This document shows positions 27,287 through 35,141 of a stretch of DNA of 39,071 nucleotides, one piece after another. The position numbers and the translations under genes were made by a program. The number at the start of each line of letters is the position of its first letter. The stretch's first letter is position 1. The notes beneath the pieces were generated by a model, which saw only the letters and a program-made list of their open reading frames with translations, had not been told where the DNA came from and searched no databases. This stretch comes from Paracoccaceae bacterium. GTDB lineage: Bacteria; Pseudomonadota; Alphaproteobacteria; Rhodobacterales; Rhodobacteraceae. The DNA is taken from positions 1 to 39,071 of the forward strand of contig JAFIEF010000027.1 of the NCBI GenBank assembly GCA_020832655.1, in the 5' to 3' direction.

Positions 27287-29332
27287 ATGTCTGACGATCC
27301 GCTGTTGCAACCGTATCAGTTGAAACACCTGACCCTGCGCAATCGCATCATGACCACCGCGCATGAACCTGCCTATCCCGAAGACGGGATGCCGAAAGCG
27401 CGTTATGTCGCCTATCATGCCGAGCGCGCCAAGGCTGGCGTTGCGCTGGCGATGACCGCAGGCTCTGCCGCCGTGTCGCGCGACAGCCCGCCGGTTTTCA
27501 ACAATATCCTGGCCTGGAAGGACGAGGTGGTGCCGCATATCCGTGCGTTAACCGATGCCTGCCACGAGCATGGCTGCGCGGTGATGATCCAGCTTACCCA
27601 TCTGGGGCGGCGCACCGGCTGGAACAAGGGCGAGTGGCTGCCTTCGGTGTCATCAAGCAAGCATCGCGAACCCGCGCATCGGGCCTTTCCGAAGCTGGCC
27701 GAGGATTGGGATATCGCGCGCATCATCTCTGACTTTGCCGATGCCACGGAACGGATGCAGGCGGGTGGCATGGATGGGGTGGAATTGCAGGTCTATGGCC
27801 ATCTGCTTGATCAGTTCTGGTCACCCCTGACCAATGATCTGGACGGACCTTATGGCGGCGAAAGCCTTGATACCCGTATGCAACTGCTGATGGACACGCT
27901 GCGCGCCATGCGCGCGCGGGTGGGGGACGAGTTCATCATCGGACTGCGCTATACAGCGGATGAGGCCGCGAAAGGGGGCATTGACGCCGCCGAAGGGTTG
28001 GAGATTTCCAGACGCCTTGCCGATTGCGGGATGGTGGATTTCCTCAATGTCATTCGCGGGCGCATCCATACTGACCCGGCGATGACCGATGTGATCCCGG
28101 TGCAGGGCATGGCCTATGCGCCGCATCTGGATTTTGCGGGCTCTGTGCGCGCGGCAACCGGCATGCCCACCTTCCACGCAGCCCGCATCCCCGATGTGGC
28201 GACCGCGCGCCATGCAGTCGCGGCAGGCTTGCTGGACATGGTCGGCATGACCCGCGCGCATATGGCTGACCCGCATATCGTGCGCAAGATCGTCGAAGGG
28301 CGCGAAGACGATATCCGCCCCTGTGTGGGTGCCACCTATTGTCTGGACCGCATCTATCAGGCGGGCGAGGCGCTGTGCATCCACAACGCCGCTACCGGCC
28401 GCGAACTGACCCTGCCGCATCAGATCACACCGGCCAAGGCGCGCAAGCGGGTGGTGGTGGTGGGCGCTGGCCCGGCGGGGCTGGAAGCTGCGCGCGTGGC
28501 CGCCGAACGCGGGCATGAGGTGGTGGTGTTCGAAGCCCAGCCCGACCCCGGCGGGCAAGTGCGCCTGACCGCCCAGAACCCGCGCCGGCGCGAGATGATC
28601 GGCATCATCGACTGGCGCATGGCGCAATGCGCCGCGCGCGATGTGGCGTTTCATTTCAACATTTTCGCCGAGGCCGAGGATGTCACTGCGCTCAAACCCG
28701 ATGTTGTGATCATCGCCACTGGCGGGCTGCCCAACACGGAACTGTTTGAAAGCGGCGTCGAAAACCCGCATGTCGTCAGCGCCTGGGACATCATTGCGGG
28801 CGATGTGAAGCCAGCGGGCCATGTGCTGGTCTATGACGAGGCGGGCGATCATCCCGGCCTGATGGCCGCGGAAGTGGCGGCGAATGCGGGCGCGCGGGTC
28901 GAGGTCATGACCCCCGACCGGACCTTCGCCCCCGACATCATGGGCATGAATCTGGTCCCCTATATGCGCGCGCTGCAAGACAAGGATGTCACCTTCACGG
29001 TGACCCGCCGCCTGCTGGATGTAGCGCGCGAGGGCAACCGCCTGATCGCCACCATCGGCACCGATTACAGCGATCACGCCACCAACCGGCGCTATGATCA
29101 GGTGGTGGTGAATTACGGCACCATGCCGATGGATGATCTGTATTTCGACCTCAAACCATTGTCAGCGAATCTGGGTGCGGTGGATTACGACGCGCTGGTT
29201 GCAGGCCGCCCGCAGGCTGTAACCCGTAACCCCGATGGCCGGTTCCAGCTATTCCGCATCGGCGATGCTGTCAGCGCGCGCAACACCCATGCCGCGATCC
29301 ATGATGCGCTGCGGCTGATGAAGGATATCTGA
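27287..29332 (+). CDS. DgcA/TMADH-like FMN-FAD oxidoreductase (N-demethylase-type)
   Basis: A 681-residue fusion of an N-terminal Old Yellow Enzyme-type FMN barrel (residues 1-345) and a C-terminal FAD/NAD-type domain with the dinucleotide motif VVVVGAGPAGLEAARVAAERG. The layout is that of trimethylamine dehydrogenase, 2,4-dienoyl-CoA reductase and dimethylglycine demethylase DgcA; LRNRIMTTAHEPAYPEDGMP resembles the DgcA side. Two TMADH features are altered: the flavin-linking Cys30 position is Glu27 here, and the Fe-S ligand corresponding to Cys348 is Ala349, while Cys346, Cys352 and Cys364 remain. It probably removes methyl groups from a tertiary N-methylamine produced by the upstream methyltransferase. 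Its stop overlaps the next start (TGATG). Confidence 0.88.
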   Translation: MSDDPLLQPYQLKHLTLRNRIMTTAHEPAYPEDGMPKARYVAYHAERAKAGVALAMTAGSAAVSRDSPPVFNNILAWKDEVVPHIRALTDACHEHGCAVMIQLTHLGRRTGWNKGEWLPSVSSSKHREPAHRAFPKLAEDWDIARIISDFADATERMQAGGMDGVELQVYGHLLDQFWSPLTNDLDGPYGGESLDTRMQLLMDTLRAMRARVGDEFIIGLRYTADEAAKGGIDAAEGLEISRRLADCGMVDFLNVIRGRIHTDPAMTDVIPVQGMAYAPHLDFAGSVRAATGMPTFHAARIPDVATARHAVAAGLLDMVGMTRAHMADPHIVRKIVEGREDDIRPCVGATYCLDRIYQAGEALCIHNAATGRELTLPHQITPAKARKRVVVVGAGPAGLEAARVAAERGHEVVVFEAQPDPGGQVRLTAQNPRRREMIGIIDWRMAQCAARDVAFHFNIFAEAEDVTALKPDVVIIATGGLPNTELFESGVENPHVVSAWDIIAGDVKPAGHVLVYDEAGDHPGLMAAEVAANAGARVEVMTPDRTFAPDIMGMNLVPYMRALQDKDVTFTVTRRLLDVAREGNRLIATIGTDYSDHATNRRYDQVVVNYGTMPMDDLYFDLKPLSANLGAVDYDALVAGRPQAVTRNPDGRFQLFRIGDAVSARNTHAAIHDALRLMKDI

Positions 29333-30063
29333 TGCGGATCGGTGTGATCGGGACGGGCACGATTGCAACTGCGCTTGTGCGCGGGCTGGCGGGGCAGGGG
29401 CATGTCATCACGCTCTCGCAGCGCAGCGCGGCCAATTCCGCGATGCTGGCGGGTGAAATCGCGGAAGTTTCCGTCGCCGAAAATCAGGCGGTTCTGGATG
29501 CCAGCGATGTGGTGTTTCTGGGCCTGATGGCCGGGGCTGCGCCGCAAATTCTGGGCGCGCTGCGGTTTCGGGCTGATCAGCAGGTGATTTCGCTGATGGC
29601 CGGGGCATCGCTTGCGCAGACCGCGCCAATGGTGGCCCCGGCGCGTGCGGTGGCGCTGATGCTGCCCTATCCCGGTATTGCCGAAGGCGGCTCGGCGGTT
29701 CTGGCGCTGGGTAAGACCGGGCTGATCGAAACCCTGTTCGCCCCGCGCAACCAGATATTCCCGCTGAAGGATGATGCCGAACTTGCGGCCTATCTTTGCG
29801 CGCAGGCGGTGCTGTCGCCCTTGGCGCAGATGGTGGCCGATGCCTCGGACTGGCTGGGCAGTCTTATTGACGACCCCGCGCAGGGCGAGGCGTTTTTGCG
29901 CGCGCTTGTGGCCTCGAACCTGTCTGCCGGGCCTGCCAAGGCGCTGGTGTCGGCGCTTGAGACTGAAGGTGGCTATAACCAGCGCTTGCGCATCCATCTG
30001 CACCAGGCGGGCACCCGCGCTTCCCTGCTGCAAGGGCTGGACCGGCTGGCGCGCGGGGAATGA
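29332..30063 (+). CDS. ProC-like (pyrroline-5-carboxylate reductase family) dehydrogenase
   Basis: A 243-residue NAD(P)-binding protein of the P5C reductase family. MRIGVIGTGTIATALVRGL is the Rossmann dinucleotide motif, and VVFLGLMAGAAPQIL follows the family pattern. The canonical P5CR motif near residue 110 (MPNTPALVGEG-like) is replaced by LPYPGIAEGGSAV, and the C-terminal dimerisation part is divergent but recognisable (ETEGGYNQRLRIHL). It is shorter than ProC (about 270), so proline synthesis is not certain. The ATG overlaps the preceding TGA, so it is co-translated with the oxidoreductase; a role on an imine or proline-like intermediate is plausible. Confidence 0.75.
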   Translation: MRIGVIGTGTIATALVRGLAGQGHVITLSQRSAANSAMLAGEIAEVSVAENQAVLDASDVVFLGLMAGAAPQILGALRFRADQQVISLMAGASLAQTAPMVAPARAVALMLPYPGIAEGGSAVLALGKTGLIETLFAPRNQIFPLKDDAELAAYLCAQAVLSPLAQMVADASDWLGSLIDDPAQGEAFLRALVASNLSAGPAKALVSALETEGGYNQRLRIHLHQAGTRASLLQGLDRLARGE

Positions 30064-30175
30064 CCCTGCGCCAGTAACGCTAGGCGGCCCATGCAGCCGT
30101 CGGCTGGCAAATGCTTGACCGCGCAGAGGGAATGGCCGAAGACCATGATCAGCAAGGCAGGGCAAAGGCGCAGGG

Positions 30176-30238
30176 CTTGCAGTGATGTGCGAGGGGGGGT
30201 GCTGAAGAACGGATGGTGACGATGTATCGCACTGCAAG
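30176..30238. repeat. 9-bp inverted repeat upstream of the GDPD gene
   Basis: CTTGCAGTG (30176-30184) and CACTGCAAG (30230-30238) are perfect inverted copies 45 bases apart, within the 226-base gap between the ProC-like gene and the phosphodiesterase gene. They could be paired operator half-sites or form a large stem-loop. No other feature was seen in this gap. Confidence 0.35.
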
Positions 30239-30289
30239 GACGAACTGCCATCTGCGTCGCTTCGGCACTGTCACGGGCCAAGGCACAGC

Positions 30290-31180
30290 ATGAGCACGCC
30301 TCGGCCCCCGCTTGTCTATGGCCATCGCGGCGCACGCGGCGTGCTGCCCGAAAACACGATGGATAGCTTTCGCTGGTTGCGCGCGCAGGGCATTCGGGGG
30401 GTAGAGATTGACGTGCAGCTTTGCGCCGATGGCGTGCCGGTTGTCATCCACGACCCGCTGATGCCCGCGCAACTGGCACGCGATGCGCAAGGGCGCTGGT
30501 TGCAGGATGCGGGGCCGAAGATCATCGATCTGACATTGGCCGAGCTGCAGCGCTATGATGTCGGGCGTCTGAACCCCGATCATCCCTATGGCGCGCGCTA
30601 TCCTGACCAGCGCCCCGCCGATGGTGCGCTGATCCCAACGCTTGCCGGGTTTCTGGACTGGGCACAGCAAGACCCGTCGCTGACCCTGAATATCGAGATC
30701 AAGTCCTTCGCAGATCGTGCCGAGCTTGGGGCCGCGCCCGCGCATCTGGCCGATGCGGTCGCGGACGTGATAGCTGCGCGGGCGCTGGTCAATCCGCTGG
30801 TGATTTCCTCTTTTGACTGGCGCGTGCTGTCGGCCCTGCACCGGATCGCGCCTGACATCCCCCGCGGATATCTGACGCTGGAGGGGACGCAAGAGGCAAA
30901 CATCTTTGCCGCTTCCCCCTGGATGGATGGCGCGGCACGGCGATTGGGCGACACCGACCTGCCCCGGATCATTGCGGATCTTGGCGGGAAATTCTGGTGC
31001 CCGTTCCATCGCGACCTGACTGCCGCGCGTCTATCGACCGCGCAGGCGCTTGGTTTGCAGGTGAATGTTTGGACCGTGAATGACCCCGACGATATTGCGC
31101 GCATGATCGCGATGGGGGTGGACGGGATCATCACCGATTATCCGCAGCGGGCGGCGGCGATGGTCTCCGGGGTCGCGTAA
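30290..31180 (+). CDS. glycerophosphodiester phosphodiesterase
   Basis: A 296-residue GDPD-family enzyme (UgpQ-like), hydrolysing glycerophosphodiesters to glycerol 3-phosphate and an alcohol such as choline. GHRGARGVLPENTMDSF contains the catalytic His and metal-binding residues, EIDVQLCADGVPVVIHD the Glu-Asp metal site and second catalytic His, and NIEIKS the third metal ligand. VWTVNDPDDIARMIAMGVDGIITDYP is the typical C-terminal part. No signal peptide, so cytoplasmic. AAGG precedes the ATG. It lies downstream of the MttB-type operon; if its substrate were glycerophosphocholine, it could feed a methylamine pathway, which is speculation. Confidence 0.93.
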   Translation: MSTPRPPLVYGHRGARGVLPENTMDSFRWLRAQGIRGVEIDVQLCADGVPVVIHDPLMPAQLARDAQGRWLQDAGPKIIDLTLAELQRYDVGRLNPDHPYGARYPDQRPADGALIPTLAGFLDWAQQDPSLTLNIEIKSFADRAELGAAPAHLADAVADVIAARALVNPLVISSFDWRVLSALHRIAPDIPRGYLTLEGTQEANIFAASPWMDGAARRLGDTDLPRIIADLGGKFWCPFHRDLTAARLSTAQALGLQVNVWTVNDPDDIARMIAMGVDGIITDYPQRAAAMVSGVA

Positions 31181-31200
31181 CCGGATCAGTCGATATTGCC

Positions 31201-31214
31201 GATCAGCACTGATC
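31201..31214. repeat. palindrome between convergent genes
   Basis: GATCAG-CA-CTGATC, a perfect dyad in the 181-base gap between the GDPD gene and the convergent enoyl-CoA hydratase gene. A small GTTGC-CTT-GCAAC stem lies about 35 bases further on. Either could help terminate transcription; neither has a T tract. Confidence 0.35.
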
Positions 31215-31361
31215 ACTCATGCAGGGTGGAAAGCGGGCTGCAGGTTTGTTGCCTTGCAACCGAATGCGTGACTCAACTCGACCAAGGGCAATGCTTCGGG
31301 ATCAACACCTTGCAAGCGAAGGCAATACCGTTAACCACAGAAGATGAGCGCGGGTGATGGC

Positions 31362-32123
31362 TCAGAAGTCCTGGAGCAATCGGGTTGTTTCCGGGTCCAG
31401 AAACCCCGCAACTGTGGCGTCGGCTTCAAGCTGGAGCGCGCGGTTCATGTCAGTGCAGGCGGTCAGGTTGAGTGTGCGCTTCATGGCGCGCACTGCAAGT
31501 GGTGGCAGCGAAGCAAGTTTGCGGGCAACGGCTGTCGCCTCGTCGTGAAGCGCCGCATCCGGAACAACGCGCCATGCAACGCCTGCATCGTGCAATTCTG
31601 CGGCGCTGTAGCGTCTTCCCAGGAACAACATCTCTTTTGCTTTTTGCAGACCGGCCAGGGCGGGCAACAAGCTGGTTACCGCACCTGTAACGAACAGGTT
31701 CAGCGAAACTTCGGGGAAGAAGCCTTTGGCGCTTTCCGCCCAGAGCGGAAAATCGCAATTGATTGCCCATTCAAAACCGCCCCCGACTGCCCAGCCATTG
31801 ATCGCGCCAACAACAGGTTTGGGGCCAAAACTGATGGCGCGCGTGGCGTCCTGTATGGCCTCGACCAGGAAGCGCGCGGCTTCGGCGTTTTCGGGGTGTC
31901 GGTGATCATGGCGGTCGTCACCCGCACAGAACGCCCGCCCTGCACCCGTGAACAGGATCGCATTCGTTGAAGGATCATCATGCGCATCACGAAATGCCTG
32001 CGTCACGTCCCGTACAAGCTGCAGGTTCATCGCGTTCAGGCGCTCGGGGCGGTTCAATTCGATGCAGCGCACCCCTTCACCTGCCAGAGAGCTGTTTACT
32101 GTGTCGTAGATGAAATCGCTCAT
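31362..32123 (-). CDS. enoyl-CoA hydratase/isomerase family protein
   Basis: A 253-residue crotonase-fold enzyme acting on an acyl-CoA. RPERLNAMN, the oxyanion-hole loop TGAGRAFCAGDD, NGWAVGGGFEWAINCDF (first acidic residue in the GGGFE context) and GFFPEVSLNLF (second Glu) are all visible, so hydratase or isomerase chemistry is possible. Length is typical. Its ATG overlaps the stop codon of the CoA ligase gene by ATGA, and that gene overlaps tetR in the same way: a compact three-gene operon. The substrate is presumably the CoA thioester made by the neighbouring ligase; which acid that is cannot be told. Confidence 0.9.
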   Translation of the reverse strand: MSDFIYDTVNSSLAGEGVRCIELNRPERLNAMNLQLVRDVTQAFRDAHDDPSTNAILFTGAGRAFCAGDDRHDHRHPENAEAARFLVEAIQDATRAISFGPKPVVGAINGWAVGGGFEWAINCDFPLWAESAKGFFPEVSLNLFVTGAVTSLLPALAGLQKAKEMLFLGRRYSAAELHDAGVAWRVVPDAALHDEATAVARKLASLPPLAVRAMKRTLNLTACTDMNRALQLEADATVAGFLDPETTRLLQDF

Positions 32124-33424
32124 GTGTCGATCCTTCGAACGTGGCGGGTCTTGCCTTCGGTGACGGGGAAGCTTCTGGGTGGCCCTACGCTGACGCGGGC
32201 AGTGGCGCCAAGCTGGCGCTTGATGGCGGCTTCCAATGCGCGGCCAATGGCGGGATCGTCCGCACTGCCATCAGCGCGTTCAACATGAAGTGGCAGATGG
32301 TCATAGGGCGGCGGCCCGTCGAGGAAAATCCGGTAATTCCCCGAAAGCCTTTGATCGGTGTTGATGATTGCAGCAACCATTGTGGGAAACAGGTTCAATC
32401 CGCGCACCACAACCATGTCATCACTGCGCCCGACGACCCGGAAGCGAAACCCGCTGCGCCCACATGTGCAGGGGGCGGTATGATCGACGGCGATGATGTC
32501 ACCTGTCCGAAACCGCACCAGTGGCTGGCAATCGCGCGCAAGGTGGGTCAGTACGAGTTCGCCTTCGCGCCCGGCCTCCAGCGTCAGCGGCGTTCCGGTT
32601 TCGGGGTCAATCAGTTCGGGCCAGAGCACATCTGCGGCCATGAAATGCAGATGCGTGTCATGTTCGCATTGCGCAGCGAAATTGGAAAACACATCCGACA
32701 CCCCGTAATTGGCGTTGCGGGGTTCCATCCCCCAGACTGTGCGCAGCCGGTCGCGCAATGCCGGATCATCCAGCCCCGGCTCGCCGCCAAAAAGACCAAG
32801 CTTCAGGCCCAGATCACGTGGCGAGAGTTCGGGAAAACTTTCGGCCAAGACACGTTCCAGCACAGCCGGATAAGAGGGCGTGCAGGAAATTGCATCTATG
32901 CCGACCTCGCGGATCGTGCGGATCAGCAATTCGCTGCTGCCAACGCCAAACGGCACGACCAATGCACCTGTGGCCTGCAAGGTCATATGGTCGGTCAGCC
33001 CGCCCATCCACATCTGGTAGTTCAGGCAGTGCACGACCGTCATGCCCGGTTGCAGCCCCGCCGCACGGTGGCAGCGCCCCCCCACGGTTTCGGTGATTGT
33101 GCAATCGCGCGAGGAAAGGGCAAGGTTCATCGCCTGCCCTGTGGTCCCAGAGGTGCGATGCAACCGCACCGCAGTTTCGCGCGGCGCGGCAAGGTAGTCC
33201 CCGAAAGGGGGGAAAGCGGCCTGCGATACCCGTAATTGTGCCTTGTCGGATAGCGGCAGAGCTGGCAGTTCGCGCAGGTCCGAAGGCGGCGTCATGCCCT
33301 GCCACAATGCCTGATAAAACGGCGAATGCGCCGCGACATGGGATGCTTGCGCGGCCCAAGCCGCTTGCTGGTGCGCCAGCAGCGTGGGCGCATCGATGAA
33401 TTCGGCATCCTGCACAAGGCTCAT
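32120..33424 (-). CDS. PaaK-like phenylacetate/aryl-CoA ligase family protein
   Basis: A 434-residue adenylate-forming acyl-CoA ligase of the PaaK group, activating a carboxylic (often aromatic) acid with ATP and CoA. Motifs in order: LHRTSGTTGQAMN (phosphate-binding loop), ANYGVSDVFSNFAAQ, VRFRTGDIIAVDH, CTCGRSGFRFRVVGRSDDMVV and, at the C-terminus, EGKTRHVRRID with the expected catalytic-lysine region. The ATG at 33424 overlaps the tetR stop (ATGA); the longer frame to 33649 runs through tetR. Sequence is diverged from true PaaK and the substrate is unknown. Clustering with a crotonase and TetR suggests degradation of an aromatic or other acid. Confidence 0.85.
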   Translation of the reverse strand: MSLVQDAEFIDAPTLLAHQQAAWAAQASHVAAHSPFYQALWQGMTPPSDLRELPALPLSDKAQLRVSQAAFPPFGDYLAAPRETAVRLHRTSGTTGQAMNLALSSRDCTITETVGGRCHRAAGLQPGMTVVHCLNYQMWMGGLTDHMTLQATGALVVPFGVGSSELLIRTIREVGIDAISCTPSYPAVLERVLAESFPELSPRDLGLKLGLFGGEPGLDDPALRDRLRTVWGMEPRNANYGVSDVFSNFAAQCEHDTHLHFMAADVLWPELIDPETGTPLTLEAGREGELVLTHLARDCQPLVRFRTGDIIAVDHTAPCTCGRSGFRFRVVGRSDDMVVVRGLNLFPTMVAAIINTDQRLSGNYRIFLDGPPPYDHLPLHVERADGSADDPAIGRALEAAIKRQLGATARVSVGPPRSFPVTEGKTRHVRRIDT

Positions 33425-34080
33425 ATTCCCAACCCCCGGTTCCAGATAAAGGTCAATGTGTCGATGACTTCCTCGCGATCTCGGGACAGATCTGCCAATG
33501 CGGCATCGCGGTTGAAATGCAGTGTCACCAAATACTGATCCACCATGCCGCCCAAGGCATGGGCGCGGCGCAGAAGTTCGTCTTTCGGGACGGATTGCCC
33601 TGAACGCGCCAGCCTTCGACCGGCGGCTTCGGCCACGGTCTTGGCCCAAGCGTGGTTGAGCGCCTGAAATCGCGCCGCTGCTTCGGGGAAGCTGTCAAAA
33701 CTGCTGACAAGGCAGCGCATCAAGCCGGGGTTTCTTTCGAACAGCGCGACGTATAGCGCGTTGGTGGCCCGAACACGGTCGCCGGGCTGCGCCTTGCCCA
33801 CAGCATGCATGGCATGCTGCACATGGGCGACGAAGGATTGCAGCAAGGCATCAAGCAGGGCGCGGATGTCGGAAAAATAAACATAGAACGTACCATGCGC
33901 GACACCGGCCTTGGCACAAATGTCGCTAACCCGTAGCGCGTCGGGGGATGCGTTTGAAAGCAGTTCGCAGGTAGCAGCCATAAGGCCGGCGCGCGTGCGG
34001 TCGGATTTCCGCTTTCCATCTGCTTCAAGCCGCAGCACCGCAGCAAAATCAGTTTCAGGCAGGGCGAGGGTCTGAGGCAC
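33421..34080 (-). CDS. TetR-family transcriptional regulator
   Basis: A 219-residue TetR regulator. The N-terminal helix-turn-helix is RVSDICAKAGVAHGTFYVYFSDIRALL (about residues 50-76); the rest is the helical ligand-binding domain. The start is GTG at 34080, preceded by AGGAAG with 7-base spacing. It is the first gene of the operon with the CoA ligase and enoyl-CoA hydratase genes (ATGA overlaps), so it probably represses its own operon until the acyl-CoA substrate is present, as in FadR/PaaR-type TetR regulators. A long dyad upstream at 34104-34131 is its likely operator. Confidence 0.92.
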   Translation of the reverse strand: MPQTLALPETDFAAVLRLEADGKRKSDRTRAGLMAATCELLSNASPDALRVSDICAKAGVAHGTFYVYFSDIRALLDALLQSFVAHVQHAMHAVGKAQPGDRVRATNALYVALFERNPGLMRCLVSSFDSFPEAAARFQALNHAWAKTVAEAAGRRLARSGQSVPKDELLRRAHALGGMVDQYLVTLHFNRDAALADLSRDREEVIDTLTFIWNRGLGI

Positions 34081-34103
34081 AGGAAAGCTTCCTAAAATGA
34101 AAG

Positions 34104-34131
34104 TGACATCATATTCATAAATATCTTGTCA
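34104..34131. promoter_or_regulatory. TetR operator candidate
   Basis: A 28-bp dyad centred at 34117.5. The outer arms are TGACA (34104-34108) and TGTCA (34127-34131), the inner arms ATATT (34111-34115) and AATAT (34120-34124); 11 of 14 pairs match. On the minus strand the outer arm supplies TTGACA, a good -35 element, though no clear -10 follows. It lies 24 bases before the tetR GTG. Confidence 0.7.
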
Positions 34132-34277
34132 AGAGGCTCGGCCAGATGCGACGCATATTATGTCTACTTGTTCGAAAACGGCCTGATCATCGTTGCTTAG
34201 TCCGAAAGCAAGGGCACTCTGGCCGTAGATTTCCTTCTGGCCGCGCGCGGAACTGGCAACACAAAGAAACAGGATCC

Positions 34278-35141
34278 TTATGCCGTGCCATTGCGCAGGG
34301 GCACCACCAACACCGGACGCCGCGCGATTTCGCATAGATTGGTCGCGGTTGATCCGATGATCCGGCTTTCCACCCAACCCTGCCCGTGCTTGCCGATGAC
34401 AATCAGATCCGTATCGCGATCTGCCGCAGCCTTGGCGATCTGCACAGAGGGCTTGCCCTGGGCCAGATGCAGCTTGACCTTGCCACCGGCTGCGGCAATA
34501 TCTTGCGCAATACTGCTCAAGGCGGCATGCGCCATCACCTGCCAGCGCGTGTATCGAGCGGCTTCATCCGGGCTTGTGACATGCAGCAGATCGACGACAC
34601 CCGCATGGGGGGCCAGTTTGATGGCGGCCAGTTCCGCTTCCTGTGCCTGCGAAGAGAAATCCGTGGCAAGAAGCACTCTGCGCAGACCGGCATGGCACAT
34701 GCGCGCGCAGGCTTCATCGCCTGCCTTGTCAGTGGGCTCAACCCATTCCAGCCGCACCGGCAATGGGCTGATGCGGATCACCTCGCGCGCGACCGAACCG
34801 AGGAACAGACCCCGGATCATGTTCTGCCCGCGAGAGCCGACTACGATCAGCTCGGCGCAGTGGTCACGGGCTGCATCAAGAATATCTCTGGCCACGTCGC
34901 CCGCCGCACGAATATCGATTTCGACCTCAAGCCCGGCCTCGCGCAGCGCGCGCGCGCGGGATGCAAGCCAGTCTTCCAGAAGATCCTTGTTGCCAAAGCC
35001 CGCCCCTTGGCCATAGCCAATCTGCACCACATGGATCAGGACTACGCGCGAAATGCCCACCTCGCGCAGATCAGACAGACAGTCGAGCAGCGGGCCTTGG
35101 GCGGCGGAATGGTCAAGTGCAATCAATGCTGTTTGTGACAT
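34278..35141 (-). CDS. tandem-domain universal stress protein
   Basis: A 287-residue protein with two UspA domains (about residues 1-135 and 150-287). The first has an ATP-binding-type glycine signature in VVGSRGQNMIRGLFLGSVAREV, the second in [39 protein letters not shown] is the typical opening strand. Its ATG overlaps the acr3 stop by one base (TGATG), so it is co-translated with the arsenite pump and is the last gene of the ars operon. A role in arsenic stress is inferred from this position; no biochemical function can be read from the sequence. Confidence 0.9.
   Translation of the reverse strand: MSQTALIALDHSAAQGPLLDCLSDLREVGISRVVLIHVVQIGYGQGAGFGNKDLLEDWLASRARALREAGLEVEIDIRAAGDVARDILDAARDHCAELIVVGSRGQNMIRGLFLGSVAREVIRISPLPVRLEWVEPTDKAGDEACARMCHAGLRRVLLATDFSSQAQEAELAAIKLAPHAGVVDLLHVTSPDEAARYTRWQVMAHAALSSIAQDIAAAGGKVKLHLAQGKPSVQIAKAAADRDTDLIVIGKHGQGWVESRIIGSTATNLCEIARRPVLVVPLRNGTA

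Noticed and set aside
29973-30335. Minus-strand frame in the gap before the phosphodiesterase gene
   Set aside because: It overlaps both flanking genes, is rich in Cys/Arg/His without domain features, and has no ribosome-binding site.
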